Source of the DNA: Microbacterium galbinum
Lineage (GTDB): Bacteria > Actinomycetota > Actinomycetes > Actinomycetales > Microbacteriaceae
DNA: 64,000 bases
Reading direction: 5' to 3'
Assembly (NCBI RefSeq): GCF_023091225.1
Contig: NZ_JAHWXM010000001.1
Coordinates: forward strand, 2,108,001 to 2,172,000
Every line of letters starts with the position of its first letter. Positions within the stretch are counted from its first letter, which is position 1. This document shows, piece after piece, positions 28,621-37,153 of the stretch. Position numbers and translations under genes: made by a program. A model generated the notes under the pieces. That model had not been told where the DNA came from and ran no database searches. It saw nothing but the letters and a program-made list of their open reading frames with translations.

Positions 28621-29273
28621 CGGCGATCCTCCTCATCGGTGTGCTCGGGGGCGTGGTCGTCGGATGCTTCGGCATCCGTCTCATCGACGGATTCGGTCTC
28701 CACCTCGTCGTCGTCGGGAGGCGCCGATTCGGCATCGAGGACGCCCGCGGAGGCATCCGCCCCGTACGAGCCGTACGCCCGATCGACGGGCGCGTCGTCT
28801 TGGATCGAGGAGTGGTCGCGCATGTGGAGCACCGTGATCGGCGCGGTCTGCACGCCGACGAAGTCGGTGGTGGCCTCGTCGTCGTCGGACTCGGACTCGT
28901 CGTCCATGAGATCTTCGTCGGCGTCGGTGCGCTCGCGCAGCGCGATGTCGGCCTCGTCGTCTTCGACCGTGTCGGCCTGGCCCAGCTGCCAGGATCGGTA
29001 GATGAGCGCGAGCATGAATGCCGAGACCGCGAACGTGATGACGATGGCGGTGAGGGTGAGCGCCTGCGGGAGCGGGTCGCTGATCTCGCCGTCGACGCCG
29101 TAGAACGGAGCGCGTCCGGGCACGCCCATGACGATCATCAGCAGCAGGTTCGTCGCGTTGCCGAGCAGCAGGAATCCGATGAGCACTCGGGTCAGGCTGC
29201 GCTCGAGCATCGCGTACACGCCACAGGCGAAGAGCACGGCCATGATCACGATGAGGGTGAGCGAGACGTCCAT
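28617..29273 (-). CDS. mnhC: Na+/H+ antiporter subunit C with acidic C-terminal extension
   Basis: A 218-residue NuoK/MnhC family protein. The first ~115 residues hold three TMs (IVIMAVLFACGVYAMLERSL, LLLGNATNLLLMIVMGVPGR, TLTAIVITFAVSAFMLALIY). The last ~100 residues are an extra, very acidic tail (DLMDDESESDDDEATTDFVG, PPDDDEVETESVDE), absent from classical MnhC. The tail would be cytoplasmic and may bind cations or sense sodium (inference). It overlaps mnhAB by one base (TGATG). Confidence 0.93.
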   Translation of the reverse strand: MDVSLTLIVIMAVLFACGVYAMLERSLTRVLIGFLLLGNATNLLLMIVMGVPGRAPFYGVDGEISDPLPQALTLTAIVITFAVSAFMLALIYRSWQLGQADTVEDDEADIALRERTDADEDLMDDESESDDDEATTDFVGVQTAPITVLHMRDHSSIQDDAPVDRAYGSYGADASAGVLDAESAPPDDDEVETESVDETDAEASDDHAPEHTDEEDRR

Positions 29274-32236
29274 CAGTGGGCACCCCGCCTCTCACGCGAG
29301 ACCATCGGCGCATCGCGCAGCGCCTGGGTCTGACGGTCGACCTCGGCCCCGAGGCTGCGCAGCACGTCGAGCACGAGGCCGATGACTACGAGGTAGACGC
29401 CCACGTCGAAGATCGTCGAGGTGACGAACTCCATGTGGCCGAAGCCGGGGATCTCCCACTCCCAGAACGTGCTGGTGAGCGGCGCCTGGCCGAAGAACAG
29501 GGGGATCAGCGCGCTGCCGACCGCGAGGATGAGGCCCGCGCCGAGCAGACGTCCCGCGTCGGTGGGTGCGGCTGCTCCGAGCTCCCAGCGGCCACCCGCG
29601 ATGTAGCGCATGACGAGCGCCATGCCCGCGACGAGACCGCCGGCGAAACCGCCGCCGGGGAGGTTGTGACCGGAGAAGAGCAGGAAGATCGACACCACGA
29701 TGATGGTGTGGAACAGCACGCGGACGATCACCTCGAGCAGGATCGACCGGTTCTCGGGCTTCATCTTCGTTCCGCCGACGAGCCAGGCCCGGGGGCTGCT
29801 CTCGTTCTCGGTGGTCTGGAAACGGATGCCTTCGGTCGTCTCGACCAGCGGGCGGCTCTGCGTGCGGCGGCGCTTCGACCGCGGCAGCTTGAGGGTGGCG
29901 GCGAGCATGTCGGCGCGATGGGTGACGAAGACGAGCGAGGCCACACCGGTCGCGGCGAGCACGAGCACCGACAGCTCACCCATCGTGTCCCATCCACGAA
30001 GGTCGACCAGGGCGACGTTGACGACGTTCTTGCCGTGGCCGATCTCGTAGGCGAGCTGCGCGAACGAGGTGGAGATGGGCTCGTGGATGCGCGACTGCGT
30101 GGCGACCACGGCGACGAGCGCCATCGTGAGACCGACGCCCACCGCGAGCAGCGCCCGCGGGATGCGCCCGACCGAGGCGTTGTGCTCGCCCATCTTCGAG
30201 GGCAGGCGGCGCAGCACGAGGGCGAAGGTCACCATCGTGACGGTCTCGACGAGGATCTGCGTGAGCGCGAGGTCGGGGGCACCGCTGGTCGCGAACAGCA
30301 CCACCATGCCGAGGCCCGTGACCGACACGAGCACGACTCCGGTGTAGCGCTTCTGCGCCCGCACCGCGAAGAGACCGGCGGCGGCCATGATCGGCGCCAC
30401 GACGATCTGCACCGGCGTGTGCCAGGCCGACAACTGGAAGCGGTCGATGTCGGTCGCGACGAGCGCCGTGACCTCGGCGGCGACGAACACCACGAAGATC
30501 GTGCCGACGTACACGGGCAGCGAACCGCGCTGGGTGAGGGTCGTGCTGAGCACCGACAGCCGGTCGACACCGCGCATGACGAAGTAGTAGACATCGGCTG
30601 CGGTGAACGGCAGCAGGCGGGCCTTGCGGTCCCAGCCCGTGCGGCGGGAGAGCAGGAAGATCCCGAAGCCCAGCACGATCGACAGGATCGAGATGCCGAG
30701 CGCCGGCTCGAAGCCGTGCCAGAGGGCGAGGTGCCCCGGGCCTTCGACGGCCAGCCCCTCGGCGTCGAGGCCGGGGGTCGCCGTGACCGCGTATCCCTGC
30801 AGCGCGACGTCGAGCGCGGGAGCGCCGATGCCGGCGGCGAGCGTGACACCCGCGAGGATGATCGGCGCCGACAGGAACCCGACGGGCGGGTCGGGCCAGG
30901 GGGTGTCCGGCATCCGATCGCCCTGCGCGTCGCGCTTGGTCCAGAAGGCTCCCCAGAGGAAGCGCACGCCATATGCCGCAGTGAGCATGGATCCGAGGAT
31001 CACGCCGATCAGGGCGACGAGTCCCCACGCGGATCCGCCGATTGCATCGTCGAGCAGGGCGGTGAGCGTCGATTCCTTCGCCACGAAACCGAGGGTCGGG
31101 GCGATGCCGGCCATGGAGGCGATCGAGATGAACGCCGCCGTCGTCATGACCGGGGCCTGCCGGCCCACGCCCGAGAGCTCGTTGATGTCACGCGTCGAGA
31201 GCTGACGGTCGATCACACCCACGATGAGGAACAGTGCCGACTTGAACAGCGCGTGGCCGATGACCAGCGCGAGCCCCGCCAGCGCCGCGGCCTGCGTGCC
31301 GTAGCCGACGACCACGGCGAAGAAACCGAGCTGGCTGACGGTGCCGAAGGCGAGGATACGCTTGAGGTCGGTCTCGCGCAGCGCCTGGAACCCGCCGATC
31401 AGCATCGTCAGGATGCCGAGGCTGATCACGATCGGACGCCAGGTGGGGCTCAGCGCGAAGATCGGCGCGAAGCGCGCGATGAGGTAGATACCCGCCTTCA
31501 CCATCGCGGCGGCGTGCAGGTAGGCGCTCACCGGAGTGGGAGCGGCCATCGCACCGGGCAGCCAGAAGTGGAACGGGAAGATCGCCGACTTGCTGATCGC
31601 GCCGATCAGGAGCATGACGATCGCGGCATCGATCATCGGACCGGTCGGCACCTCGGCGAGGATCTCGCGGATGCTCGACGTTCCGGCATCGACCACCAGC
31701 AGCACGACGCCGACGAACATCACGAGTCCGCCGAGCGTGGTGACCAGCAGCGCCTGCAGCGCGGCACGACGGCTGGCCGCGCGACGGCGGTAGTGACCGA
31801 TGAGGAGGTACGAGAGGATGCTCGTCACCTCCCAGAACATGACGAGCATGACCAGGTCGTCGGTGAGCACGAGGCCGTACATCGCGCCGGCGAAGCCCAG
31901 CAGAACGCCCGCGAACTGGCCGATCCCGGCCGATTCGTCGTGGAAGTACCAGCGGCAGTAGAGGAGAACCAGCGAACCGACGCCCGTGACGATGAGCGTG
32001 AGCACCCAGCCGAGCACGTCCATGTTCATCGACAGGTTCAGCCCGAGCTGCGGGATCCACGACACCGAGACGAACGGGGAGTCACCGTCGATCACCTGCG
32101 GCGTCATCACCAGCGCGTGGACGAATGCCGCCGCGGGAATGAGAGCGGCGATCGCGAATGCCTGAGACCCCAGCCAGCGCACCAGAACGGGCATCAGGAG
32201 AGACCCGAGGAGGAACACGGCGAGGAGCGTCAGCAT
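29273..32236 (-). CDS. mnhA: Na+/H+ antiporter subunits A and B fused
   Basis: A 987-residue protein. Residues 1 to about 790 are MnhA (NuoL-like, with AISKSAIFPFHFWLPGAMAA and QALRETDLKRILAFGTVSQ) followed by the usual MnhA C-terminal helices. Residues about 830-975 are a complete MnhB domain (ILLEVIVRVLFHTIIVVSIF, SGHNLPGGGFAGGLVAGMAL, VTSTIFDVGVYLVVIGLVLD). The A-B fusion is common in actinobacteria. GAGGAG lies 9 nt before ATG 32236. It heads the operon mnhAB-C-D-E-F-G, which expels Na+ in exchange for protons and supports pH and salt tolerance. Confidence 0.95.
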   Translation of the reverse strand: MLTLLAVFLLGSLLMPVLVRWLGSQAFAIAALIPAAAFVHALVMTPQVIDGDSPFVSVSWIPQLGLNLSMNMDVLGWVLTLIVTGVGSLVLLYCRWYFHDESAGIGQFAGVLLGFAGAMYGLVLTDDLVMLVMFWEVTSILSYLLIGHYRRRAASRRAALQALLVTTLGGLVMFVGVVLLVVDAGTSSIREILAEVPTGPMIDAAIVMLLIGAISKSAIFPFHFWLPGAMAAPTPVSAYLHAAAMVKAGIYLIARFAPIFALSPTWRPIVISLGILTMLIGGFQALRETDLKRILAFGTVSQLGFFAVVVGYGTQAAALAGLALVIGHALFKSALFLIVGVIDRQLSTRDINELSGVGRQAPVMTTAAFISIASMAGIAPTLGFVAKESTLTALLDDAIGGSAWGLVALIGVILGSMLTAAYGVRFLWGAFWTKRDAQGDRMPDTPWPDPPVGFLSAPIILAGVTLAAGIGAPALDVALQGYAVTATPGLDAEGLAVEGPGHLALWHGFEPALGISILSIVLGFGIFLLSRRTGWDRKARLLPFTAADVYYFVMRGVDRLSVLSTTLTQRGSLPVYVGTIFVVFVAAEVTALVATDIDRFQLSAWHTPVQIVVAPIMAAAGLFAVRAQKRYTGVVLVSVTGLGMVVLFATSGAPDLALTQILVETVTMVTFALVLRRLPSKMGEHNASVGRIPRALLAVGVGLTMALVAVVATQSRIHEPISTSFAQLAYEIGHGKNVVNVALVDLRGWDTMGELSVLVLAATGVASLVFVTHRADMLAATLKLPRSKRRRTQSRPLVETTEGIRFQTTENESSPRAWLVGGTKMKPENRSILLEVIVRVLFHTIIVVSIFLLFSGHNLPGGGFAGGLVAGMALVMRYIAGGRWELGAAAPTDAGRLLGAGLILAVGSALIPLFFGQAPLTSTFWEWEIPGFGHMEFVTSTIFDVGVYLVVIGLVLDVLRSLGAEVDRQTQALRDAPMVSRERRGAH

Positions 32237-32301
32237 ATACGCGGCTCCTCAGGGCTCGTCGGCCGGGGGAAAACGGCGCAGGCGGGCGGGTGTCTGGTTC
32301 T

Positions 32302-32307
32302 ATTCTA
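32302..32307 (-). promoter_or_regulatory. Putative -10 of the Mrp operon
   Basis: Minus-strand TAGAAT, 65 nt upstream of the mnhAB ATG and downstream of the R1 hairpin that closes the fucose operon. A CCTAACGCC lies upstream but no good -35 can be named. Confidence 0.4.
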
Positions 32308-32334
32308 CCTGGCGTTAGGGAACCGTTAGGCCGC

Positions 32335-32389
32335 GGCCCTTCGTCTCGTCGCTTCGCTCCTCGCTCAGGAACCGCGAAGCGAGACGATG
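32335..32389. repeat. Family R1 repeat forming a hairpin
   Basis: GGCCCTTCGTCTCG followed by TCCTCGCTCAGG is R1 in reverse orientation. It pairs with GCGAAGCGAGACG at 32376-32388 to form a long stem. It lies 13 bp past the gntR stop, so it may terminate the fucose operon. Confidence 0.65.
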
Positions 32390-32402
32390 GGCGCCCCGGG
32401 AG

Positions 32403-33107
32403 CTACTCCGAGCGCGCCGCGAGCACCGGGCCGAGGCGGGCGTAGGAGTTGGTGATGTGGGTGAGCATGGCGGCTGCCGCCGCATCCGCATCGCGATCGC
32501 GCAGCGCGGAGAGGATCTTCTCGTGCTCGCTGACCGTGTCGTCTTCGAAGTCGTGGCGGAAGTTGAGCCGGTAGAGGTGCATGTGCGAGCGCAGCCGCAC
32601 GATCGCCTCCGAGAGCAGCGGGCTCTGGGCGTGCTCGGCGATGAGGTGGTGGAAGTGCAGGTCCTCGTCGATGAAGCGGCGGTAGTTCTCGAAGTGCTCG
32701 TCGTCGTCGGGGGCGGATGCCGTGCGCATCTGCGCCACCGAGGCCGCGAGCTCGGCCTCGGTCTCGGCGTCGATGTGCGTCGTCGCGCGGCGTGCCGCTT
32801 CGGGCTCGAGGAGTTCGCGCATGTCGTAGAGGTCGCGCAGGCCGTCGGCATCGAGCAGCGGGGTGGCGACGTAGCCCTTGAGCGCGCGCTTGATCACGAG
32901 CCCCTCGGACTCGAGGCGGGTGAGTGCTTCGCGCACCGGGGTCGGCGAGACGTCGAGGTCGCGGGCGACCGCGTCGATGTTCACGCGGGCACCGGGTTCG
33001 ATCACCCGGTCCATGAGCAGCCCGAGCACGGCGTCGTAGACGTCGTCGACGAGGGCACGGCGGGCGGGCAGAGCCCGTGGTCCACGGGCTTCGTCGTCGC
33101 TGAACAT
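32403..33107 (-). CDS. GntR family regulator, FCD (FadR) type
   Basis: A 234-residue protein: winged-helix N-domain (VNIDAVARDLDVSPTPVREA, about 48-67; then RLESEGLVIKRALKGYVATP) and an FCD ligand domain with the metal/ligand-type residues D-x3-H in DEDLHFHHLIAEHAQSPLLS. FadR-type regulators sense small acids such as sugar acids. It is the last gene of the fucose locus. Its start is ATG 33107: minus-strand TACGAT lies exactly 7 nt upstream, inside the end of the preceding gene, so it also has its own leaderless promoter. Likely local regulator of the locus. Confidence 0.92.
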   Translation of the reverse strand: MFSDDEARGPRALPARRALVDDVYDAVLGLLMDRVIEPGARVNIDAVARDLDVSPTPVREALTRLESEGLVIKRALKGYVATPLLDADGLRDLYDMRELLEPEAARRATTHIDAETEAELAASVAQMRTASAPDDDEHFENYRRFIDEDLHFHHLIAEHAQSPLLSEAIVRLRSHMHLYRLNFRHDFEDDTVSEHEKILSALRDRDADAAAAAMLTHITNSYARLGPVLAARSE

Positions 33108-33112
33108 GAGTC

Positions 33113-34141
33113 TCATCGTACGGGTTGCCCTTCTCGCGCCCGCGGCTGCCGCGCGGAGGCATCCGTTCCCAGCAGCCCCTGCTCCTGCAGTTCGCGCCAG
33201 ACCTCCTCCGGCACCGGTCGGTCGGCGAGCGCGCTGTTCTGCGCGAGCTGGGCGGCGCTGGCCCCGCCCAGCACGACGGCGGCGACGGCCGGATGCCGCA
33301 GCGGGAACTGCACCGCGAGCTCGGGCAGCGTGCGCCCGTGCCGATGCGCGATGCGCGCGATCTCCTGCGCGCGCTCGACGACCGTGCGGTCGGCGGGACC
33401 GTAATCGAACAGGCTCCCCTGCCCGGGGGTATCGGTCGCGAGGATGCCGGAGTTGAAGACGGCCGCGGCGAGCACCGAGACATCGCGCTCGGCGGCGAGG
33501 GGCAGCAGGTCGTCGCCGGCGGACTGGTCGAGCAGCGTCCAACGCCCGGCGACCATCATCACGTCGGCATCCGTCTCGCGCACGAACCGGGCGAGCATCG
33601 CGCTCTGGTTCATGCCCGCCCCGAACGAGCGGATCACGCCCTGGTCGCGCAGCTCGCTGAGCGCGGGGAAGGCGCCGTCGAGGGCTTCACGCTCGAAGTC
33701 GTCGGGGTCGTGCACCAGCACCAGGTCGATCCGATCGAGGCCGAGCCGCGTGAGCGAGTCGTCGATCGAGCGCAGCACCCCGTCGCGCGAGTAGTCGCGC
33801 ACGCGCCGATGATCGGCGGGCACGACGAACAGGTTGTCGATGTCGGTGCGGCCCGCGGCATCCTGCGGCACGAGCAGCCGTCCGACCTTGGTCGAGACGA
33901 TGTACTCCTCGCGCGGCAGCGGGTGCAGGCTCTCGCCCAACCGCCGTTCGGCCAGACCGAGACCGTAGTGCGGGGCGACGTCGAAGTAGCGGATGCCGCC
34001 GGCCCACGCCGCGGGCACCACCTCGGGCCAGGCGTCGTCGGCGAGCGCGCTGTAGAGGTTGCCGAGCGCGGCCGCGCCGTACCCGATCGGCGGGGCCGAG
34101 AGTCCGCCGCGACCGATGCGCACGGGAACGGGGCGGGTCAC
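33113..34141 (-). CDS. Aldo/keto reductase, D-threo-aldose 1-dehydrogenase-like
   Basis: A 342-residue AKR with the catalytic tetrad Asp54 (RYFDVAPHYG), Tyr59, Lys85 (VSTKVGR) and His in LVLVHDPDD. The early APHYGLGLAERRLGE pattern matches the AKR group that includes L-fucose/D-threo-aldose 1-dehydrogenase and L-galactose dehydrogenase. In this locus oxidation of L-fucose to its lactone is the likely role (inference). The start is GTG 34141, overlapping the enolase-family stop as GTGA. Confidence 0.85.
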   Translation of the reverse strand: MTRPVPVRIGRGGLSAPPIGYGAAALGNLYSALADDAWPEVVPAAWAGGIRYFDVAPHYGLGLAERRLGESLHPLPREEYIVSTKVGRLLVPQDAAGRTDIDNLFVVPADHRRVRDYSRDGVLRSIDDSLTRLGLDRIDLVLVHDPDDFEREALDGAFPALSELRDQGVIRSFGAGMNQSAMLARFVRETDADVMMVAGRWTLLDQSAGDDLLPLAAERDVSVLAAAVFNSGILATDTPGQGSLFDYGPADRTVVERAQEIARIAHRHGRTLPELAVQFPLRHPAVAAVVLGGASAAQLAQNSALADRPVPEEVWRELQEQGLLGTDASARQPRAREGQPVR

Positions 34142-35301
34142 GAGACGATCAACCGCCCGAGCGCCTCGTCGTCCCACGCGATGCCGAGGCCCGCCGTGGT
34201 CGGCGCCCAGCCGCGACCGCCCTCGATGCGCAGCTCGTCGGTGGTGACGGCCCGCAGCTGCGGGATGTGCTCGAGGTAGAGGGCGTTCGGGATGGCGCAC
34301 ACGAGCGACACGTGCAGCTCCATGAGGAAGTGCGGGGCGACGGGGGCGTTGAACGATTCGGCCAGGTGCGCGATCTTGAGCCAGGGCGTGATGCCGCCGA
34401 CCCGGGCGACATCGGGCTGCACGATCGAGGCGCCGCCGCGCTGCAGGTGCTCGCGGAAGTGGCCGATCGAGTACATGCTCTCGCCGACCGCGATCGGCAC
34501 CGAGGTCGACCGGGCGAGCTGGCGATGGCCCTCGATGTCTTCCGCGGGCAACGGCTCCTCGAACCAGAAAACATCCACCTGCTCGAACAGGCGCGCACGG
34601 CGCACCGCCTCCGACACCGTGAACGACTGGTTGGCGTCGACCATGATGTCGAGGTCGTCGCCGACGGCGTCGCGCACGGCCCGCAGACGCTCGAGGTCCT
34701 GGTGACCGCGGGGCTTGCCGACCTTGATCTTCACCCCGCCCATGCCGCGCTCCTTCGAGGCGACCGCGTGCGCGACGAGCTCGTCGACGGTGAGGTGCAG
34801 CCATCCGCCCTCGGTGTCGTACATCGGGATCGACGGCGAGGCTCCCCCGCCGGCGACCCACAGCGGCAGGCCGGCGCGGCGGGTCTTCGCATCCCACACC
34901 GCCGTGTCGACCGCGGCGAGCGCGAGCGCGGTGATCGGCCCGACGGTGGTGGCGCGGGTGATGCCGAACAGCGCGAGCCACACCGCTTCGGGCCTCTCGG
35001 CCTCCAGCCCGATGAGTGCGGGCAGGAGCGTCTCGCGCAGCAGGCTCAGCACCGCCCCGCCGCCCGTGCCGATCGTGTAGCTGTAGCCCACACCCTCGGT
35101 GCCGTCGGCGGTGCGGATCCGCACGAAGATCGTCTCCTGCTTGACGAAGGTCTGCAGGGCGTCGGTGCGCACGGTCTCGACCGGCAGGTCGACGAGCTGC
35201 GCCTCGACGTGCACGATCCGGCTGCCCGCCGTCACATCGGCGACGGCCGTGGTGGTGGTGGCGTCGAGGATGCTCGAGCCGGTGTTCTGCGATGCGTTCA
35301 T
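34138..35301 (-). CDS. Mandelate racemase/enolase-superfamily sugar-acid dehydratase
   Basis: A 387-residue protein with the full mandelate-racemase-subgroup active site: K191-x-K193 (VKIKVGK), metal ligands D222 (MVDANQ), E248 (WFEEPL) and E274 (AVGES), and the D297-H324 dyad (QPDVARVGG, VAPHF). Such enzymes dehydrate acid sugars; L-fuconate is the likely substrate from context, but it is shorter than the well-known ~435-residue FucD type, so substrate is open. Start ATG 35301 has GGAGG 6 nt upstream; ATG 35304 is an alternative. It overlaps the permease stop. Confidence 0.87.
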   Translation of the reverse strand: MNASQNTGSSILDATTTTAVADVTAGSRIVHVEAQLVDLPVETVRTDALQTFVKQETIFVRIRTADGTEGVGYSYTIGTGGGAVLSLLRETLLPALIGLEAERPEAVWLALFGITRATTVGPITALALAAVDTAVWDAKTRRAGLPLWVAGGGASPSIPMYDTEGGWLHLTVDELVAHAVASKERGMGGVKIKVGKPRGHQDLERLRAVRDAVGDDLDIMVDANQSFTVSEAVRRARLFEQVDVFWFEEPLPAEDIEGHRQLARSTSVPIAVGESMYSIGHFREHLQRGGASIVQPDVARVGGITPWLKIAHLAESFNAPVAPHFLMELHVSLVCAIPNALYLEHIPQLRAVTTDELRIEGGRGWAPTTAGLGIAWDDEALGRLIVS

Positions 35302-36185
35302 CATCGTCCTCCGAGTCCGCCCAGGGTGACCCCCTTGATGAGCTGCCGTTGCAGCAGCAGCACGAGGATCAACGAGGGGATGACGGCGAGCGTCGACGCC
35401 GCCATGAGTAGCGACCATTGCGTGCCGAACTGGCCGGTGAACATCCCCAGCCCGAGCGGCACGGTCGCCATGTCCTGTGTGTTGATGATGATCAGCGGCC
35501 ACAGGTACGAGTTCCAGTAACCGATGAACGAGAAGACCGCGAGCACGCTCAGCGGTGCGACCAGCTGCGGCAGCAGCACCGACCAGAGCGTGCGCAGGCG
35601 CGAGGCGCCGTCGATGAGCGCGGCCTCCTCGTACTCGATCGGGATCGTGAGGAAGAACTGGCGCATGAGGAACGTGCCGAACGCGGTGAAGGCGAACGGG
35701 ATGATGAGCGCGCCGTAGGTGTCGTTCCAGCCCCAGCTGTTGATCATGATGAACAGCGGCACGACGAGCACCTCCTGCGGCAGCACGAGCGTGAGCACGA
35801 ACAGCAGGAAGAGCTTGTCGCGGAACTTGAAGCGCAGCCGCGAGAAGGCATAGGCCGAGAGCACGGCGACGACGACCGAGAGCGCGGCACCGGCGATCGC
35901 GACGATGAGCCCGTTGAGGATGAAGCGCCCGAAGGGCACGACCGTCCACGCCTCGACGAAGTTCGCCCAGCGGATCTCGGACCCGAAGATCTGCGGCGTC
36001 GCCGTGAAGACCTCGTTCTCGGGCTTGAGGGCGGTGAGGAACATCCAGATGAAGGGGAACGCGAAGATCAGCGCGACGAGCGCGATCGCGGCGGTGTTCA
36101 GCCACTCCTTGAGGGTCGATCGGCGCTGGTGCCGACGGCGCGGCAGGATCAGCAGCGCGGTCGCCGAGAGGTCACGATCACTCAT
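35301..36185 (-). CDS. Carbohydrate ABC transporter permease, MalG type
   Basis: A 294-residue inner-membrane subunit with six TMs and the EAA loop EYEEAALIDGASRLRTLWSV (about residues 198-217) that contacts the ATPase. With the next upstream permease and the binding protein it forms a CUT1 sugar importer. No ATPase gene is in the locus; CUT1 systems often share a general ATPase (MsiK-like) encoded elsewhere. Overlaps the other permease by 8 bp. Confidence 0.93.
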   Translation of the reverse strand: MSDRDLSATALLILPRRRHQRRSTLKEWLNTAAIALVALIFAFPFIWMFLTALKPENEVFTATPQIFGSEIRWANFVEAWTVVPFGRFILNGLIVAIAGAALSVVVAVLSAYAFSRLRFKFRDKLFLLFVLTLVLPQEVLVVPLFIMINSWGWNDTYGALIIPFAFTAFGTFLMRQFFLTIPIEYEEAALIDGASRLRTLWSVLLPQLVAPLSVLAVFSFIGYWNSYLWPLIIINTQDMATVPLGLGMFTGQFGTQWSLLMAASTLAVIPSLILVLLLQRQLIKGVTLGGLGGR

Positions 36186-37149
36186 AGTTCACCCACTTGC
36201 GCTGGCCGACGAACTGCAGGGCCGTGATGAGCATCACCACGACGAAGAGGATCCACGCGAGGGCGGAGGCGTAGCCGAGCCGGTCGAAGACGAAGCCGTT
36301 GCGGTAGAGGTACAGCACGAACGTGTTGGTGCTCTCGCCCGGGCCGCCCTGTGTGAGGAACAGCGGTTGGACGAAGACCTGGAAGGCGCCGATCATCGTC
36401 ATGGTCGAGCAGAAGAAGAGCGAGGGCGAGAGCAGCGGGAGGATGATGTACCGCAGTCGTTGCCAGGCGCTGGTGCCGTCGATGCGGGATGCCTCGAGCA
36501 GCTCTTTCGGGATGGCGCTGAGTCCCGCCGACAGCACGATGACGTTGTAGCCGAACGACTGCCACACCGACATCGCGATCACCGAGGGCAGCGCCCAGGC
36601 CGAGTCGGAGAGCCAGTTGGGTCCGTCGATGCCGACGGTGGCGAGCATCGAGTTCACGAGCCCGTCCTGCGAGAGCAGCAGCCGCCAGACGAGGGCGTTC
36701 GCGACCATCGGGGTGATGACCGGGAGGAAGAAGATCACGCGCCACGCTCCCGCGGCCTTCATACGGGTATTGAGCCAGAGCGAGATCGTGAGAGCGACGA
36801 ACAGGTTCAGCGCCGTGTAGACCACGGCGAAGATGACCGTGTTGCCGAGCACCGTGTAGAAGGTCGGGTCGCGGAACAGCTTGACGTAGTTCTCGAGGCC
36901 GATGAAATCCGGGTTTCCGAACAGCTTCCAGTCGAAGAGGCTGATGAAGGCCGACCCGAACAGCGGGGTGAGGATGAAGAGGACGAACCCGATCATCCCG
37001 GGGGCGAGGAACGCGACCGCCACCCACCCGTTCCCGCGCCGACGCGGCAGCCGCGGCCCCGGCGGGGCGGGGGCGCCGATGGGCACCCCCGCCACGCCGG
37101 GCATCGCGGAGGAGGCCGTGGCCTCGCTCCGGTCGCTCATGATCGCCAT
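36178..37149 (-). CDS. Carbohydrate ABC transporter permease, MalF type
   Basis: A 323-residue permease with six TMs after a Pro/Ala-rich N-terminus. TM1 is VAFLAPGMIGFVLFILTPLF; the EAA loop is PKELLEASRIDGTSAWQRLR. The start may be ATG 37149 or ATG 37140; neither has a strong ribosome-binding site, consistent with coupling to the binding-protein gene that ends 4 nt before. Confidence 0.92.
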   Translation of the reverse strand: MAIMSDRSEATASSAMPGVAGVPIGAPAPPGPRLPRRRGNGWVAVAFLAPGMIGFVLFILTPLFGSAFISLFDWKLFGNPDFIGLENYVKLFRDPTFYTVLGNTVIFAVVYTALNLFVALTISLWLNTRMKAAGAWRVIFFLPVITPMVANALVWRLLLSQDGLVNSMLATVGIDGPNWLSDSAWALPSVIAMSVWQSFGYNVIVLSAGLSAIPKELLEASRIDGTSAWQRLRYIILPLLSPSLFFCSTMTMIGAFQVFVQPLFLTQGGPGESTNTFVLYLYRNGFVFDRLGYASALAWILFVVVMLITALQFVGQRKWVNYE

Positions 37150-37153
37150 CCGC

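Noticed and set aside
29276..32329. A 1017-codon open frame on the plus strand opposite mnhAB
   Set aside because: Product is rich in Arg, Glu, His and Asp without any family motif; the opposite strand encodes a complete antiporter with TMs. It is a GC-driven shadow frame.
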